Assembly: GCA_018873245.2 (NCBI GenBank)
Contig: JAEMBT020000003.1
Coordinates: 7,025,843 to 7,089,842 of the forward strand
DNA length: 64,000 bases
Direction: 5' to 3'
Origin: Archegozetes longisetosus
Taxonomy: Eukaryota > Arthropoda > Arachnida > Sarcoptiformes > Trhypochthoniidae
Made by a program: the position numbers and the translations under genes. Position 1 is the first letter of the stretch. The number at the start of each line of letters is the position of its first letter. Below are positions 39,544 through 51,535 of this stretch, piece by piece. The notes below the pieces were generated by a model that worked only from the letters and a program-made list of their open reading frames with translations, made no database searches and had not been told where the DNA came from.

Positions 39544-41022
39544 TTATGTAAGCCCTATATTATTTATATTTTCGATGATAATCATAGTGTGAACGTCGTC
39601 GAACACTTTCTTAATATTATTAGTATCTGTAGCAGTGGTGAAGTGGTAGAAACACTCTCTTTTTTTGTTGTCTCGACCGTTGTCCTGATACATATAGTCT
39701 CCTGTACTGAACTTTCTGTGGTCGGGAGGCTTTCGTGTGATATCTAAAAACTTTTCTCTAATGAAACAACGGGCTCTGATGTATTCGTCATCTGGATCGC
39801 CGTCTTTTGAAGACACTTTGAACTTTGTGTACTCTGGAAAATACTTTTCTATCCGCGAACCTCTTTCTATCTTTTCTTTAAGAATATCTTGTTTGTTGAG
39901 AAAGAGGATGAATCCGGAGTTGATTAAGAACTTGCTCGACCAAACGCTCTCAAACAGGGTCAGACTCTCTTGTAATCTATTTGTTTCGTTATCTTCTCTC
40001 AAATGCATGTCGAATCCAGAGCTCGCCACTAGAAACAGAATAGCAGTGATCCCATCGAAAACTTGTATCCATTTACGTCTTTCTCCTCTTTGTCCGCCGA
40101 CATCGAACATCCTGAGACAGAAAAAATTCTGAATGGTAAACTCAGTGAAAACTCAGTGAAATTAGATGGAAATGATAATTTGAACCAACCAAAACATTTG
40201 AGATCCACCTCCAAATTGTAATGGGATTTTGACTTCAAATTCAATTCTTTGAATTTCACTGGTTCTCTTACGGCAATGTAGAATGTCTTGATCAGAAGGC
40301 GAGTAGTTCTCTCCTCGTATTACATCAATTTTATCGAGAAAACTGTACAAGCAAAATATTGTTAACATATTCTAAAGATTAGATAAATACAAAGCTTACT
40401 ATTTAGCGCAATCGATTAAAGTGATCTCATTTGATCTTCTATAACATTCTTGTATACCAGGATCACTCCACAAACGCTTTACGTGTTCGTAGAACTCGTC
40501 TGGATAGTCGTAACTGTCAACTTCAGTCATATCCAAATTGTGGACAAAGTCTAGACTATTCTGGTTGTTGGCATTTTTGAGTGTGATTGGAGGCTTCATG
40601 TATAACATGTTTGAAGTCAACTCCTGCATTAAAATCTACTTAGTTTCTAATATTCTCTAATGTAAAACTTCATTTCTCACCTTAATAGATTCAAATAGAT
40701 TGTTCTTGATTTCACGTACTTTCTCTTTTCTTTCGCTATTAGAAAAGCCTTCGACATGAAGAATTTTCATTTGTTTAATTATAGTAGTTTTTCCACTTTC
40801 ACCCGCACCTGAACTCATTAATTAAAGATGATTCAATATATTGACATACTATGAAAGTCTCTTAAGATTGAGAATATTCTACTTGTATGACATACCCAAT
40901 AGAAGTAATTTTATAGACCGTTTATACTGTTTCATCCAAATGGCTATTTTTTTGTCAAGCTCTTTACTGGCTCTTCGGTTCGGGTCGCTTGGCACACACG
41001 AAAAGCACGATTGAGAAGGCAT
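39544..41022 (-). CDS. Divergent G-alpha-s-class G protein alpha subunit
   Basis: GTP-binding switch protein coupling receptors to effectors at the plasma membrane. Exons (minus strand): 41022-40896, 40808-40681, 40623-40400, 40342-40190, 40111-39544, all in phase; 399 aa. G motifs are present: P-loop GAGESGKTT (residues 43-51), switch [16 protein letters not shown] with the catalytic Gln at about 218, FLNKQD (about 281-286) and TATDT. The extra loop before HFT and the block [13 protein letters not shown] are G-alpha-s features. Three things are odd. The N terminus is MPSQSCFSC, without the MGC lipidation start. Switch I reads CRKRTSE, keeping Arg and Thr but with Glu where G-alpha-s has Gly. 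The receptor-contacting tail is [12 protein letters not shown], unlike the YELL end of G-alpha-s. It may be the counterpart of insect G-alpha-f, a divergent G-alpha-s relative, or a lineage-specific paralogue. Confidence 0.88.
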
Positions 41023-43436
41023 TTCGCTAAAAAATAAAACCTCTACTTATGAATCACAAAGAAAGAAGATTTCAATTATGATGACTTGAATTTTATACTG
41101 TTTCATAAACTACTTGACTGATGGAATGTCTGAACAATCCCATGTAGTGATTGTAAATGTAACTACACTCAATTTACAAGTACTTTATTGTTGCTTACAT
41201 ACAGCTCAGATACAGTACAGATACTTTGATCTAATCGCCATGCTTTCACATAACAAAGAAATATCAAATACTTTTAACCCATAGTTCCCTTCTAGTGTTC
41301 ATTTTACCGATAATAAAATACTAAATAAATGTTTTGGCACTTCAAATAAACATAAATCATATTTGATAATTATTTGAAAGCTCGTAAACTTGTCTTCAGT
41401 CCAACGTTCGCTTTGCTTATTTCGCAAGTAAGTTTAATTTTTAATGTTTAATATTGCTATTTAACCACAAAGTAATCTAGAGTCAATTTTTCAAACTCAT
41501 TCAAGTATCAAAATTCTGTCTTCATTCTTAAATTAATTGCAGCAAAGTCCAGCATAACCTCAATATTGTTGGTGTATTCCAATTGCGCTTTCTTTGTGCG
41601 ACAATTTTTTAAAAACTTGGACTTTACTATCGGCTAAAACCTTTGTCAGTTATTTCTGCTAATAAGTTACACAGTAGGTGAAGATATCTAATTTTGTGCT
41701 GGATACTTTATTATACTGTCTCGTGCTCCTAGTACTATTGCACCCTCGCCCTTATATTTGGTCGCTTAGCACCCATTAACTTAATTGCATTAAAGCGGCT
41801 CGTAATAGAGACTATAATCAAACCAGCCAAATCGTATTAACTTTCTTTCCATCCACTTTAAATTTTTCGTTTTAATTTGTTATCTTATTTTTTCAGGTTA
41901 TTTTTGCTAAATTTGATTTGTTTAACAGATTCTTTGTTAATCTTAATTGACCAAAAGAAACCAAATCTCAATTCGAAAAGAACATGACTGCGACGGATTG
42001 CAAGTTTTATTAGCTTTCGTTAACTTTCAATTTCTCAATAGTTATGCGATAATCAGACTTTCGATTGTACTTGTACTCAACTTTCACTTAATAAAGGCTT
42101 TAGTATGGGATCGCTTAGACGTTTTTGCAAATGACGCTCGTATTTGAGTTAAGATTTGGTCACACTTAAAAAGGCAGATCCAAACTTGTAGAATATTATC
42201 GCGATGCTAGATTTGTAACTACACGCAATCATTTCATACTTAGAGCCTCAATAAATGACTCACTGCGAGTGCAACTGGAGATTAGCTATAAAAATCTTCA
42301 TAAAGGCTCCAAATATAAGTTATGTTTTTTCATACAATTAAACTTCTACGCTCTTGACTAGTCCGATTTATCGAACTAGCTAATTATTGAAATTGCAGTT
42401 CGAATCTCCAAATAAGAGTGAATTTTGAAACTTCTAGAAAGCAAATTGAAACACTGGGATCTTGGTAATATGTAATTGAGATTCTACTCATATTCGGTAT
42501 GATTTCGTGATGCCCAAAACAATTAGTTTCAGCAACTCCTCGGGAGATTTTATTAGACCATTATTCTTTTCTAATATAACCCAACGTCCGGACTTGATTA
42601 GTTGGTCTCGAAAATGGTTAGTCCATAGAATATGATTAAAACCTCTTAAGCTATTCATGTTTTTTAGTGTCACATAAAACTAACGGGAACTTAGGTTAAA
42701 CAATTTTTCAACTTTTGAGGCTAGTCTGTATTGATCAAATTTCTGAAACAATAAGCTCATGTAATATTGTGCTCACTTAACCACAATTAGACAGTTTAAG
42801 TATACATACGAAGTGAGAATTACTTTTTCTAGTTAATTATTAATCTAAAGTTAAACATTTATCTATTCAAGTCAAACCATACCTGAGCGTCGAAAAGCAA
42901 TGCCTTCCACAGATTATTTTTCGATTTCTTCAGACAATAAGCACTCAAAAATACACACAATTAATATACAAATCCTAAAAATCCTTTACTTTTTTGATTT
43001 AAGAGCAGAAACAATTTGAAGCTTCACTGATTATGTACTCGGTATATAAGATGCTTGCCTTACAATAAAAAATAATAATCATATGATTATAAATCCATCA
43101 GTGAGTCAGTTTCTCGTTAGTTCTCATTACAAGTCTTTTAACATAACTAACCGGCGATATATCCTTTACTAAAACAGCGACACAATCAAACAGTTCTTAT
43201 CTCTTGTAAGAATTGTTTGACGATCTTCTACGCACTTGATTGAGGTCAAAGTACACTTTATAGGTTAAAAATATCTTAGCTTTGCACACAATTTATCTTT
43301 TTCTCAAATAGTTCGACATAAAATTACATTCAATTACTTATGTTGTAATCGTTGTATATCAAGAAATAATGAAAAACATAAATTACATAATTCAGGGAAC
43401 AAAATATTTAGTTTAAATAATAATTAATATAAAAAT
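41023..43436. other. Intergenic stretch between G-alpha and coatomer zeta
   Basis: 2.4 kb, AT-rich. It holds the 5' region of the G-alpha gene and the 3' region of the zeta-COP gene. Open frames near 41947 and 42488 have no recognisable similarity. A GTTCGAATC box-B-like match near 42398 has no matching A box or cloverleaf, so no tRNA is called. Confidence 0.5.
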
Positions 43437-46056
43437 TTATCTGAGAAGCGACCACTTCAACTGTTCTCTAGCAGACTGGAGAACCTGAGCTACAGTTTGT
43501 TCGCCTAGTGGTATATCATCCGGCTTTAGTGCAACGCGTTGTACCACTGCTGTCGGATCTGATTCTAAAATTATTCTACAAAAGATTAGAAACATTTAAT
43601 TCAAGTTTTCTATTTCATTAATCAGTCCAGCAATACCCTCCGTCACAGATTTCATCTAATGCTAGAATAACGATGTCCAAGTTATCCAAAAGATTCCTCT
43701 TCTCTACATTTTTCTTTAGTATATGAGATATAGATTCAAACAGACAGTTCATAACACTGGCGAGGATGAGCTAAAGCGAAAAAATAGTTTTCAATACTTC
43801 TTTAATAAGTTGAATGGTTCGCATAACTCACTCCATTCTCATTAGCACTTCCCATTACATAGAAAAATAGATCTACAGAACTTCGGTAGATGCACGTTAA
43901 TCCGTCCAACATTATTATCTCAGCGTTCGCTCTGTGAGTCTTGTTAAATAAGCTTCTTTCGAATGCCTTCTGATCTTTAGGCAGTGGGAATGTGTCATCG
44001 TAATACTGTCAAATTTAATTAAAACCTTTTAGATTATATACTTAAAAACTTAGTAGTCCTCCAAAGCAACAAGACAAATTTTCTTCCTATCTCAACCTCC
44101 TTGTCATGCCTATCAATTTGCTGACAAATTTGATTTTTAATTTGCTTTCAAGTACGGTATTGAGTATTCAATAAGTTCGTTAATATCTGAAGATATTATG
44201 GTCTGATAGAAAGCATGTCATCACAACCCATTACTTCTGATTGCTACGATTATTAATTTTTCAAGTGTACATAAAGTCTATGCTCTGATGAGGTCTAAAT
44301 TTGCTCACCGAACCATCGTTAAATTGAGTTTATTGATGGTATTTTCATCCCAAAAATAGCAAACTAGATTATCATTAACAAACGTGGCTAGAATTTTGTT
44401 TGTAAAGAAATCAAAATTTATTTTTTGTTTGATAACAAAGTTATTCGGTGTGTATTCAAACGCTATACTAGTACTGTACTGGTACAATAAAATAATTTTA
44501 TAGGACATTAAAACTCAACTTGCTTACAATTCTTTACCTCATCAAATAGTCAAAAATCATAGCCAAAAACTGCGTTCAGAAATAGTAATTCACATACACA
44601 TGCATTTTTATAATTATGTAACTTAAGTAACTCATTTTTATTTTTATTGTTCTACACATCAACCTCGAAAATTCATTTGCGTCATTCCCACTTTATGGTC
44701 CATTTCATACCCCATATAATTCAATAGTTTATAAACTGCTCAACAATAAACATTTCATTCATAACACTGTGTGAAAGTTTCAAAGTCCTCAAAATCATAC
44801 CATTGCCCGGAACTCAAGTTCATTATTCAATTAAAACAAGTTTTGATTTACAAATATTTCGTTGTTTTTCAAAATAAAAATTTCTTTTATCGTCAAAAGA
44901 AACCTATCGTACACCTTGATTTGAGTTGCTCTTTGCTCACGTTTTTGCATCAATTGTAGACTTAATTTATAGTTTTATTAGGCAAATATTGTTGTAGGCA
45001 CATCCAACTATATTCTAAGGATCAATTAGGTTAACTCTGCACGAGTTGCAATCATTTCGTGCAGATATACTACTAAAACCAACTCCTCAACTATCAAAAC
45101 AAATCATAAAACTTATGGTTCAGTGCTAGTTTGCTTTTCTACCCAACCTTCTGGCTTATTGTTGTACGATTTGCTCTACTCAACTCTAAATTAACTTATT
45201 TATATGGAAAGTTTAGTCAATTACAAGTAAACATCAACATCTGCAACACCTTATGAGACAACACTCTGTTCCGAAGCAGAAAAGTTCTAATCAGAGAAAT
45301 GTTAACTTCCAACTAATTCAAGACAACAAAGTTTGGACATAAAAAAAAATTTTATAATGTTTATCCAAAGTTTAGATCATGCGATCAAAGTTGAATCCAT
45401 TATAGGATTATAATTGAAATCTATATTTAGGCTAATAATAGAGTTGATTGCATGGTTTAAGTCAAATTTAAAACTTGTATATAGTTTACAATAAAATTGA
45501 CTTAAGTTTACATTCAACTTTATTAAACCATAAAGAAAGCAACTCAGTTTAAGTCATATCACGTAGATAAACAGTTTTCGATCCAATTTTAGGCAACCAT
45601 TTAGGCAATCACTCAAAGCTTCCTATATTTCATTATTTATTTTCATTATTATTCAATTTATCCTCTGAATCAAGAGCCGGTCATTAAATTGAGTGATAGC
45701 CTAATATTTATATCTTAATATTGAGTTTGGATCTGTTTTCTAAAATAAACCATTATTTAATAACTTGGATAAAAAGGTTGGAGGCGGTTGTAAAAATAGA
45801 AAAAAATAGTAAAACCAAAATATACCAAATACAATTATATTAACTAATAAAGTAATTCAGAATTGAATGACGTGTTCATAAGTAGTTATAAGAGCATGGA
45901 TGCAAACCTTTGCCAAAATCCTATTTCCGTCATTATCTAGTATAGCGATCGCTTTAACCACGTAAAGGCTCGGCTCCTAAACATCAATATGTTATTTATA
46001 TTTAAGTTGACTTTTTATCCATAATTTAATATAATTACCAAAAGTGTTGATTCCAT
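43437..46056 (-). CDS. COPZ1: Coatomer subunit zeta (zeta-COP)
   Basis: Small subunit of the COPI coat, acting in Golgi-to-ER and intra-Golgi vesicle transport; it pairs with gamma-COP and has a longin-like fold. Exons (minus strand): 46056-46039, 45976-45908, 44005-43832, 43770-43637, 43575-43437. All join in phase to give 177 aa, the same length as human COPZ1. Conserved blocks: [51 protein letters not shown] and the end [13 protein letters not shown]. The start MESTLL followed by EPSLY parallels the human N terminus and fixes the start exon, which codes for only six residues. The second intron (44006-45907) is 1.9 kb. The gene is divergent from SMARCC, with 458 bp between start codons. Confidence 0.96.
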
Positions 46057-46514
46057 TATTTTTTAAATTTGATTGAAATTAAAAAGATCACAAATAGTGT
46101 GATTTGCCAAAAACAACGTAACTTTTATAATACGTCAAGTAATCCTATTTCTATCAGCAATTCATTTAAATTCAATCAAATTCAGCACATCATCAATAAA
46201 TTATTCAAACTTTCAATTTGTCACAAAATCTCAATTTCTATTAATAGTTATTTTGACTTATAAGTGGGAAAATGAAGTGAATAAACGAATTTGGTTCAGT
46301 TGTAAAATAACTTTAAAATAAGTGTCAGTCAAGCATTTGCAAAGAGTGATCACTTGTGGCGCTTATGTCGCGTTTTGCATAAGTTATAGTCAAAGTCAGC
46401 CATTCTATGGTTTGCATTGGGTTTTACTATTGAAAACTGAACTCTAATAGAAATGTATTGAAAAGCGTTAATATTGAAGTGTATTGAATGTAAGCCTTAG
46501 GAGTGTTTCACCCA
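46057..46514. promoter_or_regulatory. Shared upstream region between coatomer zeta (-) and SMARCC (+)
   Basis: 458 bp separate the two start codons, so both promoters must fit here. An open frame at 46069-46263 is AT-rich noise. No TATA box is obvious in either direction. Inference from layout. Confidence 0.5.
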
Positions 46515-49500
46515 ATGGACAACAAGCGAACAAAAGCATATAATAGCAAAATGGCTAACACTGTATGCAAGAAGAAAGACGGTGGACCTAATCATCGCTT
46601 CTTTGAGTCTTCAGAAACCATTCAATTGTTTGAAACTGTCAGACAATGGTTGCAAAAGAACTGCAAGAAGGTCAGTGTTGATTAGATTGATTATATACAA
46701 ATAGTTTTTGTTGACAACAATCAAATTCGTATAGAGACCGGCATTCACTCCTTAACTCTAACTCGTTTTACATCCCATTTAATCCAATTTTATTCTATTA
46801 ATTATTTTACTTATTATTATTTTATTATTTTCGTTATTATTTTTATTTCCGTTATTGTTATTTTTGTTTTTTTCCCATTTTTATTATTTTTTTCATTATT
46901 TTAATCGCTGTTTTATTTGTTATCCGTACTGTGTTTTATATTAATGACACTTTTCTCATTCCTATAAAACAATTATATTATTAACTAAACCAATGACATC
47001 CATCATTTACAGTACATTCAAGCAGACCCGCCGACCAACAAGAGTCTATCAAATTTGGTCATTCAGTTGATTCAGTTCCAAGAGGAGGCCTTCGGCCGCA
47101 ATGTAGTGAAGCCTCCGCTGACTCGTTTGCCAATGAAATGCTTTATGGACTTCAAGTCAGGCGGAGGTCTCTGTCGGATATTTGAATCAGTTTTCAAATT
47201 CAAGTCAGACCAGGGATGGCGAAGATTTGACTTTCAATCGCCGTCACGAATGGACAGAAACGTAGAGATGTTTATGGGAATTGAGAAGTTTTTGGTTAAT
47301 CACAAATGTTTTATTGAGCCTAATGTTTTCATCACACCTGAAGTGGACAAACAGTTAGTGCTTAAACTGAAAGATATAGTGAAAAGACATCAGGGCAAGA
47401 TTGTGGAGACTCCTGAAGAAGCCACACATTTGGTACATCCACCAATCCCTACCACTAATGAATCCGATGATTGGATTCGAGTAGTCATGAAACGCGACAA
47501 ATGGGCACTTCTTCATTGGTGGCACACGCCTGACAGTTACGACAATTGGGTCAACAATATTGACATCGATATAGAACCTGAATCTCCTCTTGTCAGAACA
47601 GGTCCGTATGAGGTGAACGCTCGATGGCTTTTAGATCTGGACGAATATAATGAATGGATGAATGAAGAAGACTATGAAATAGACTTCGATTCGACGGGTC
47701 GTAGAAAGTCGCCTCGAGGAAAATATACATTAGAAGAACTTATGGCTTCTGATGATAGGCGAGACAAAAAATCTGTTAGCTCTGTAAAAGGAAAGCGAAG
47801 ACGTTCTCCATCTCCGCCTGCAGACAAAAAAGACGCGGAAAGGGGAGCGCTCGAAGTCCAGCACCAGCTTCAAGCAGTAAAAAGAAACTGTTCAAAGGCA
47901 ATGACGACGACTCAGAAGATTTGACTAAAGACATGGACGATCCGTCACCTGAGCCTAATCTACAAGAAGTAAATCTTCCGAGAAACACAACTAATCCTCG
48001 TAGTAATAAAGACAATGAGACAGCACCGATAAAGGGCGGATCGATGGCTGATCTCGACAGTAATGACTATGATGACAAACTTTTATCTGATGACAGAAGC
48101 GGCAACAATAATAATAAATCTTTGTCACAACCTGTGTCTCCTAATGCAAATCGTTTCAGTGGCAATGAAAAAGTGACAAAAGATGATTCTCAAGACGATA
48201 ATGTGACCGAACAGGCGAATCACATTATAATTCCAAGCTATTCGGCGTGGTTTGACTACAACTGCATTCATGCTGTAGAAAGACGTGGATTGCCGGAATT
48301 TTTCAATGGTAGAAATAAGTCAAAATCACCAGAGGTTTACATCGCTTACAGGAATTTCATGATCGATACGTATAGATTGAATCCAACTGAATATTTGACA
48401 GTAACTGCATGTCGAAGAAATTTAGCGGGAGATGTTTGTGCTATTATGAGAGTCCACGCATTTCTAGAGCAATGGGGTCTCGTTAACTATCAGGTGGACG
48501 CCGATTCAAGGCCAACACCAATGGGTCCACCCTCCACCAGTCACTTTCACGTATTGGTTGACACGCCATCAGGTCTTCAACCCATTAATCCTCCGCGGGC
48601 ACAACAGGCAGGTCCTGGTATTCAATCAGCATCTTCTCAGCTATTGAACATTCAAGCAAAAGAAATGGCTTCAGTCGATATCAAATCAGAGGATAAACAT
48701 TCGTCGAATGTAGGTTTGAACGATAACTTCGGCCTCAAAATGGATCAGTACGCGAAAAAGAATGCGTATTTCAAGAGCAAAGCAGCGGCCACTCTGTCTC
48801 GTGAATGGACGGAACAAGAAACTCTTCTACTGCTTGAAGGGCTTGAGTTATATAAAGATGACTGGAATAAAGTTTGTGAACATGTGGGCAGTCGTACTCA
48901 AGATGAATGTATTCTACATTTCTTGAGGTTACCAATCGAAGATCCGTATCTTGAAGATTCGGGTGGAATACTCGGTCCACTGGCTTATCAGCCGATTCCT
49001 TTCTCAAAGTCTGGAAATCCGATTATGTCAACCGTTGCATTCTTAGCGTCAGTCGTAGACCCAAGAATTGCGTCATCAGCTGCTAAGGCAGCGATGGAAG
49101 AGTTTGCAAAGATAAAAGATGAAGTGCCAGTCTCTCTGATGGAGGCGCACCTTAAGAATGTTGAAGCTGCCGCTAATGACGGAAATCTCGATCCAAAGAT
49201 TGGTTTGTCTATGACTGGAATCGCAGGAACTGCAGAAAAAGAGCAAGAGGAGAATCAGACAGATAAGGAGGCTGTGGTTGACAAAGAAGTAAAAGACTCG
49301 ACTGCAAATGAGGTAGATTCTGCAGCAGAGAAACCACCGGCTCCCTCAGCTGAGCCAATGGAGGTTGACAAATCAACTAAAGAAGATGACAAACAAACCA
49401 CTGCTGAGGAGGAAAGCACTACTGCTGAAAACAAAAAAGCTACTACTGAAGTTACAGAAACTGAAAAACCGAAAGAAGAAGTTGAAAAAGAAAAGCTGAT

Positions 49501-51535
49501 AAAAGAGTCTCAATTATCAATTGCAGCGGCAGCTGCTTTGGGATCAGCAGCTGTTAAGGCTAAACATTTAGCAGCAGTTGAAGAAAGAAAGATTAAGTCT
49601 TTAGTGGCTCTCTTGGTTGAAACACAAATGAAAAAACTTGAAATAAAGTTGAGACATTTTGAGGAACTGGAGGCTATAATGGATCGCGAAAGAGAAACTG
49701 TAAGTATTAATCGATGTTTTATTGAATAAAACTCATTTGAATTTGATTTCAAATACTTAGCTCGAATATCAAAGACAACAATTAATGCAAGAAAGACAGC
49801 AGTTCCACATGGAACAACTACGCGCTGCTGAGTTTAGGGCTCGACAACAGGCACATGCAATGTTTGCATCACAGCAGGGTTCACAGCATTCAGCGAATCT
49901 GAGTCAGGCTCCATCAGAAGTAGACGCATTACAAGGTGGGCAAACACAAAGAAATGTTCATTTAGCCCCTTCCGCAGCTCCGGTCAGACTACCACCTGTT
50001 AATCCTTATAATTCATGGCAAAGACCACAAATACCAGCACCGCAGCAAATGCCACTTCAACCACCACCACAACAATTGCAACCACCGCAGCAGCAATTGC
50101 AACCGCCACAACAATTGCAGCCACCACAGCAACAATTGCAACCACCACCGCAACAGTTGCAGCCACCACCGCAACAGTTGCAACTACCACAGCAACAATT
50201 GCAACCACCACAGCAACAATTGCAGCCACCACAACAATTGCAACCGCCGCAGCAACAATTGCAACCACCACAGCAACAATTGCAGCCACCACAACAATTG
50301 CAACCGCCGCAGCAACAATTGCAACCACCACAACAGCAGTTACATCAGGCAATTGTAGCGCAACCACAGCATCCAATGGCTTCACAGCCACCACAACCAC
50401 CGGTACCACAACAAGTGATGCCACCAGTGGCGCAACCCATTCCTGCTCCCCAAACTCGTCCACCCCTTCCCCAGCAAGTATTCACACAGTCGCCACAATT
50501 CGCACCGACTCCTCAACAAAACCCAATCAATCAACAGCTTTATGAACAAAAACCTCCATTGATTCCACAATCAATCCCACAATCAATCCCCCAATCAATC
50601 CCCAATCAATCCCCAATCAATCCCCCAATCAATCCCCCAATCAATCCCCCAATCAATCCCCCAATCAATCCCCCAATCAATCCCCCAATCAATCCCCCAA
50701 TCAATCCCCCAATCAATCCCCCAATCAATCCCCCAATCAATTCCACAATCAATCCCCCAATCAATCCCACAATCAATTCCCCAATCAATCTCCGCATCAG
50801 TGCAACCCATACCACAAGCACAACATCCTCCTATATCTCAACCATTACCACAACCTAACCCTCCTCCACATCTGTCTCAGCCTCCAGTATCACAGCCAGC
50901 AATGCCGCCACCATTACCACAACCATCTCCTCCAATGTCACAAGTGCCACATCAGCCACCGATAAATCAGTTTGCACCTCAAACTAGTGAGTCATTTAAA
51001 CTGTTTTGCTAAAACTTTTACGTTCCCCAACGCTTTGCTCTATTCGATCTAATGTCACAATCAATGCTTATTATCGAATCTTTTTCTTTTCCATTGCACT
51101 GCTGCCAGTTTTGGATATTAATATCACGCTTCGTCGTGGCTTTGCTGCGGTCTTATAAACTTTCGCTTACATTCATATCTGATTGCATTTTACTATTACT
51201 GACCACTCTCTGTCGAAAACTAATCCTTTATTTAAAACCGATGATTAATTAACTTGTTTCTAAAGCAATAGGTATACAGCCGGGTCCACAACAAGGACAG
51301 CCGCAGCCTGTCATCAATGATCAAAATAATATGATGTCATCACACGCTCCACAGCAAATGCCCCCACATGTTCATCCAGGATCTATATCTCATGTTATGC
51401 CTCCCACTACTGCTCCACAACCAGGTAATCATTCGTTTTCTCATTCCTTTGTTTCGATGTTTGGTTTGATATTAAATCTTTCTTTCTGTTCTAGGTATTT
51501 GTGAGCCTAATCGAGAAGAAACTCCGACGATGTAA
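46515..51535 (+). CDS. mor: SWI/SNF core subunit SMARCC (Moira), with frame breaks
   Basis: Scaffold of BAF/PBAP ATP-dependent chromatin remodelling complexes. Exons: 46515-46670, 47013-49699, 49761-50986, 51272-51424, 51495-51535; about 1,421 aa if the breaks are errors. Domain order: N-terminal SMARCC module (from [20 protein letters not shown]), which includes a BRCT-like part; a basic KRRRSPSPP linker; [18 protein letters not shown] ([11 protein letters not shown] to LEQWGLVNY, residues about 457-545); SANT ([18 protein letters not shown], near residue 648); an acidic linker; the C-terminal helical region ([20 protein letters not shown]); then a long Pro/Gln-rich tail. The frame shifts at an A6 run (47826-47831) and at two C4 runs (50600-50603, 50611-50614); all other exon phases agree. 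The ATG at 46515 is in frame with another at 46551; family N termini fit either. A candidate AATAAA is at 51753-51758. Confidence 0.93.
50047..50343 (+). repeat. Pro/Gln tandem repeat region in the SMARCC tail
   Basis: Triplet-rich CCACCACAACAATTGCAA-type units encode about 16 copies of PPQQ(Q)LQ. The repeat makes long spurious open frames on the other strand and in other frames. SMARCC C termini are Pro/Gln-rich in other animals, but this copy number looks unusual. Confidence 0.85.
50565..50790 (+). repeat. 12-bp minisatellite coding for PQSI repeats in SMARCC
   Basis: Units of CCCCCAATCAAT are repeated about 18 times. In the frame used before and after the array they encode Pro-Gln-Ser-Ile. 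Two units have only four Cs (50600-50603 and 50611-50614), making them 11 bp and shifting the frame twice. Confidence 0.85.

Noticed and set aside
42340..42420. Box-B-like GTTCGAATC that could mark a tRNA
   Set aside because: No A box at the right distance and no cloverleaf pairing.
49999..50570. Long open frames on both strands across the SMARCC repeat (Val/Ala-rich, Thr/Ala-rich)
   Set aside because: They are products of the tandem repeat read in other frames; the SMARCC frame continues through the region with conserved flanks.
50595..50821. Minus-strand frames encoding Gly-Ile-Asp-Trp or Gly-Leu-Ile-Gly repeats
   Set aside because: Reverse complement of the PQSI minisatellite; no start context or homology.
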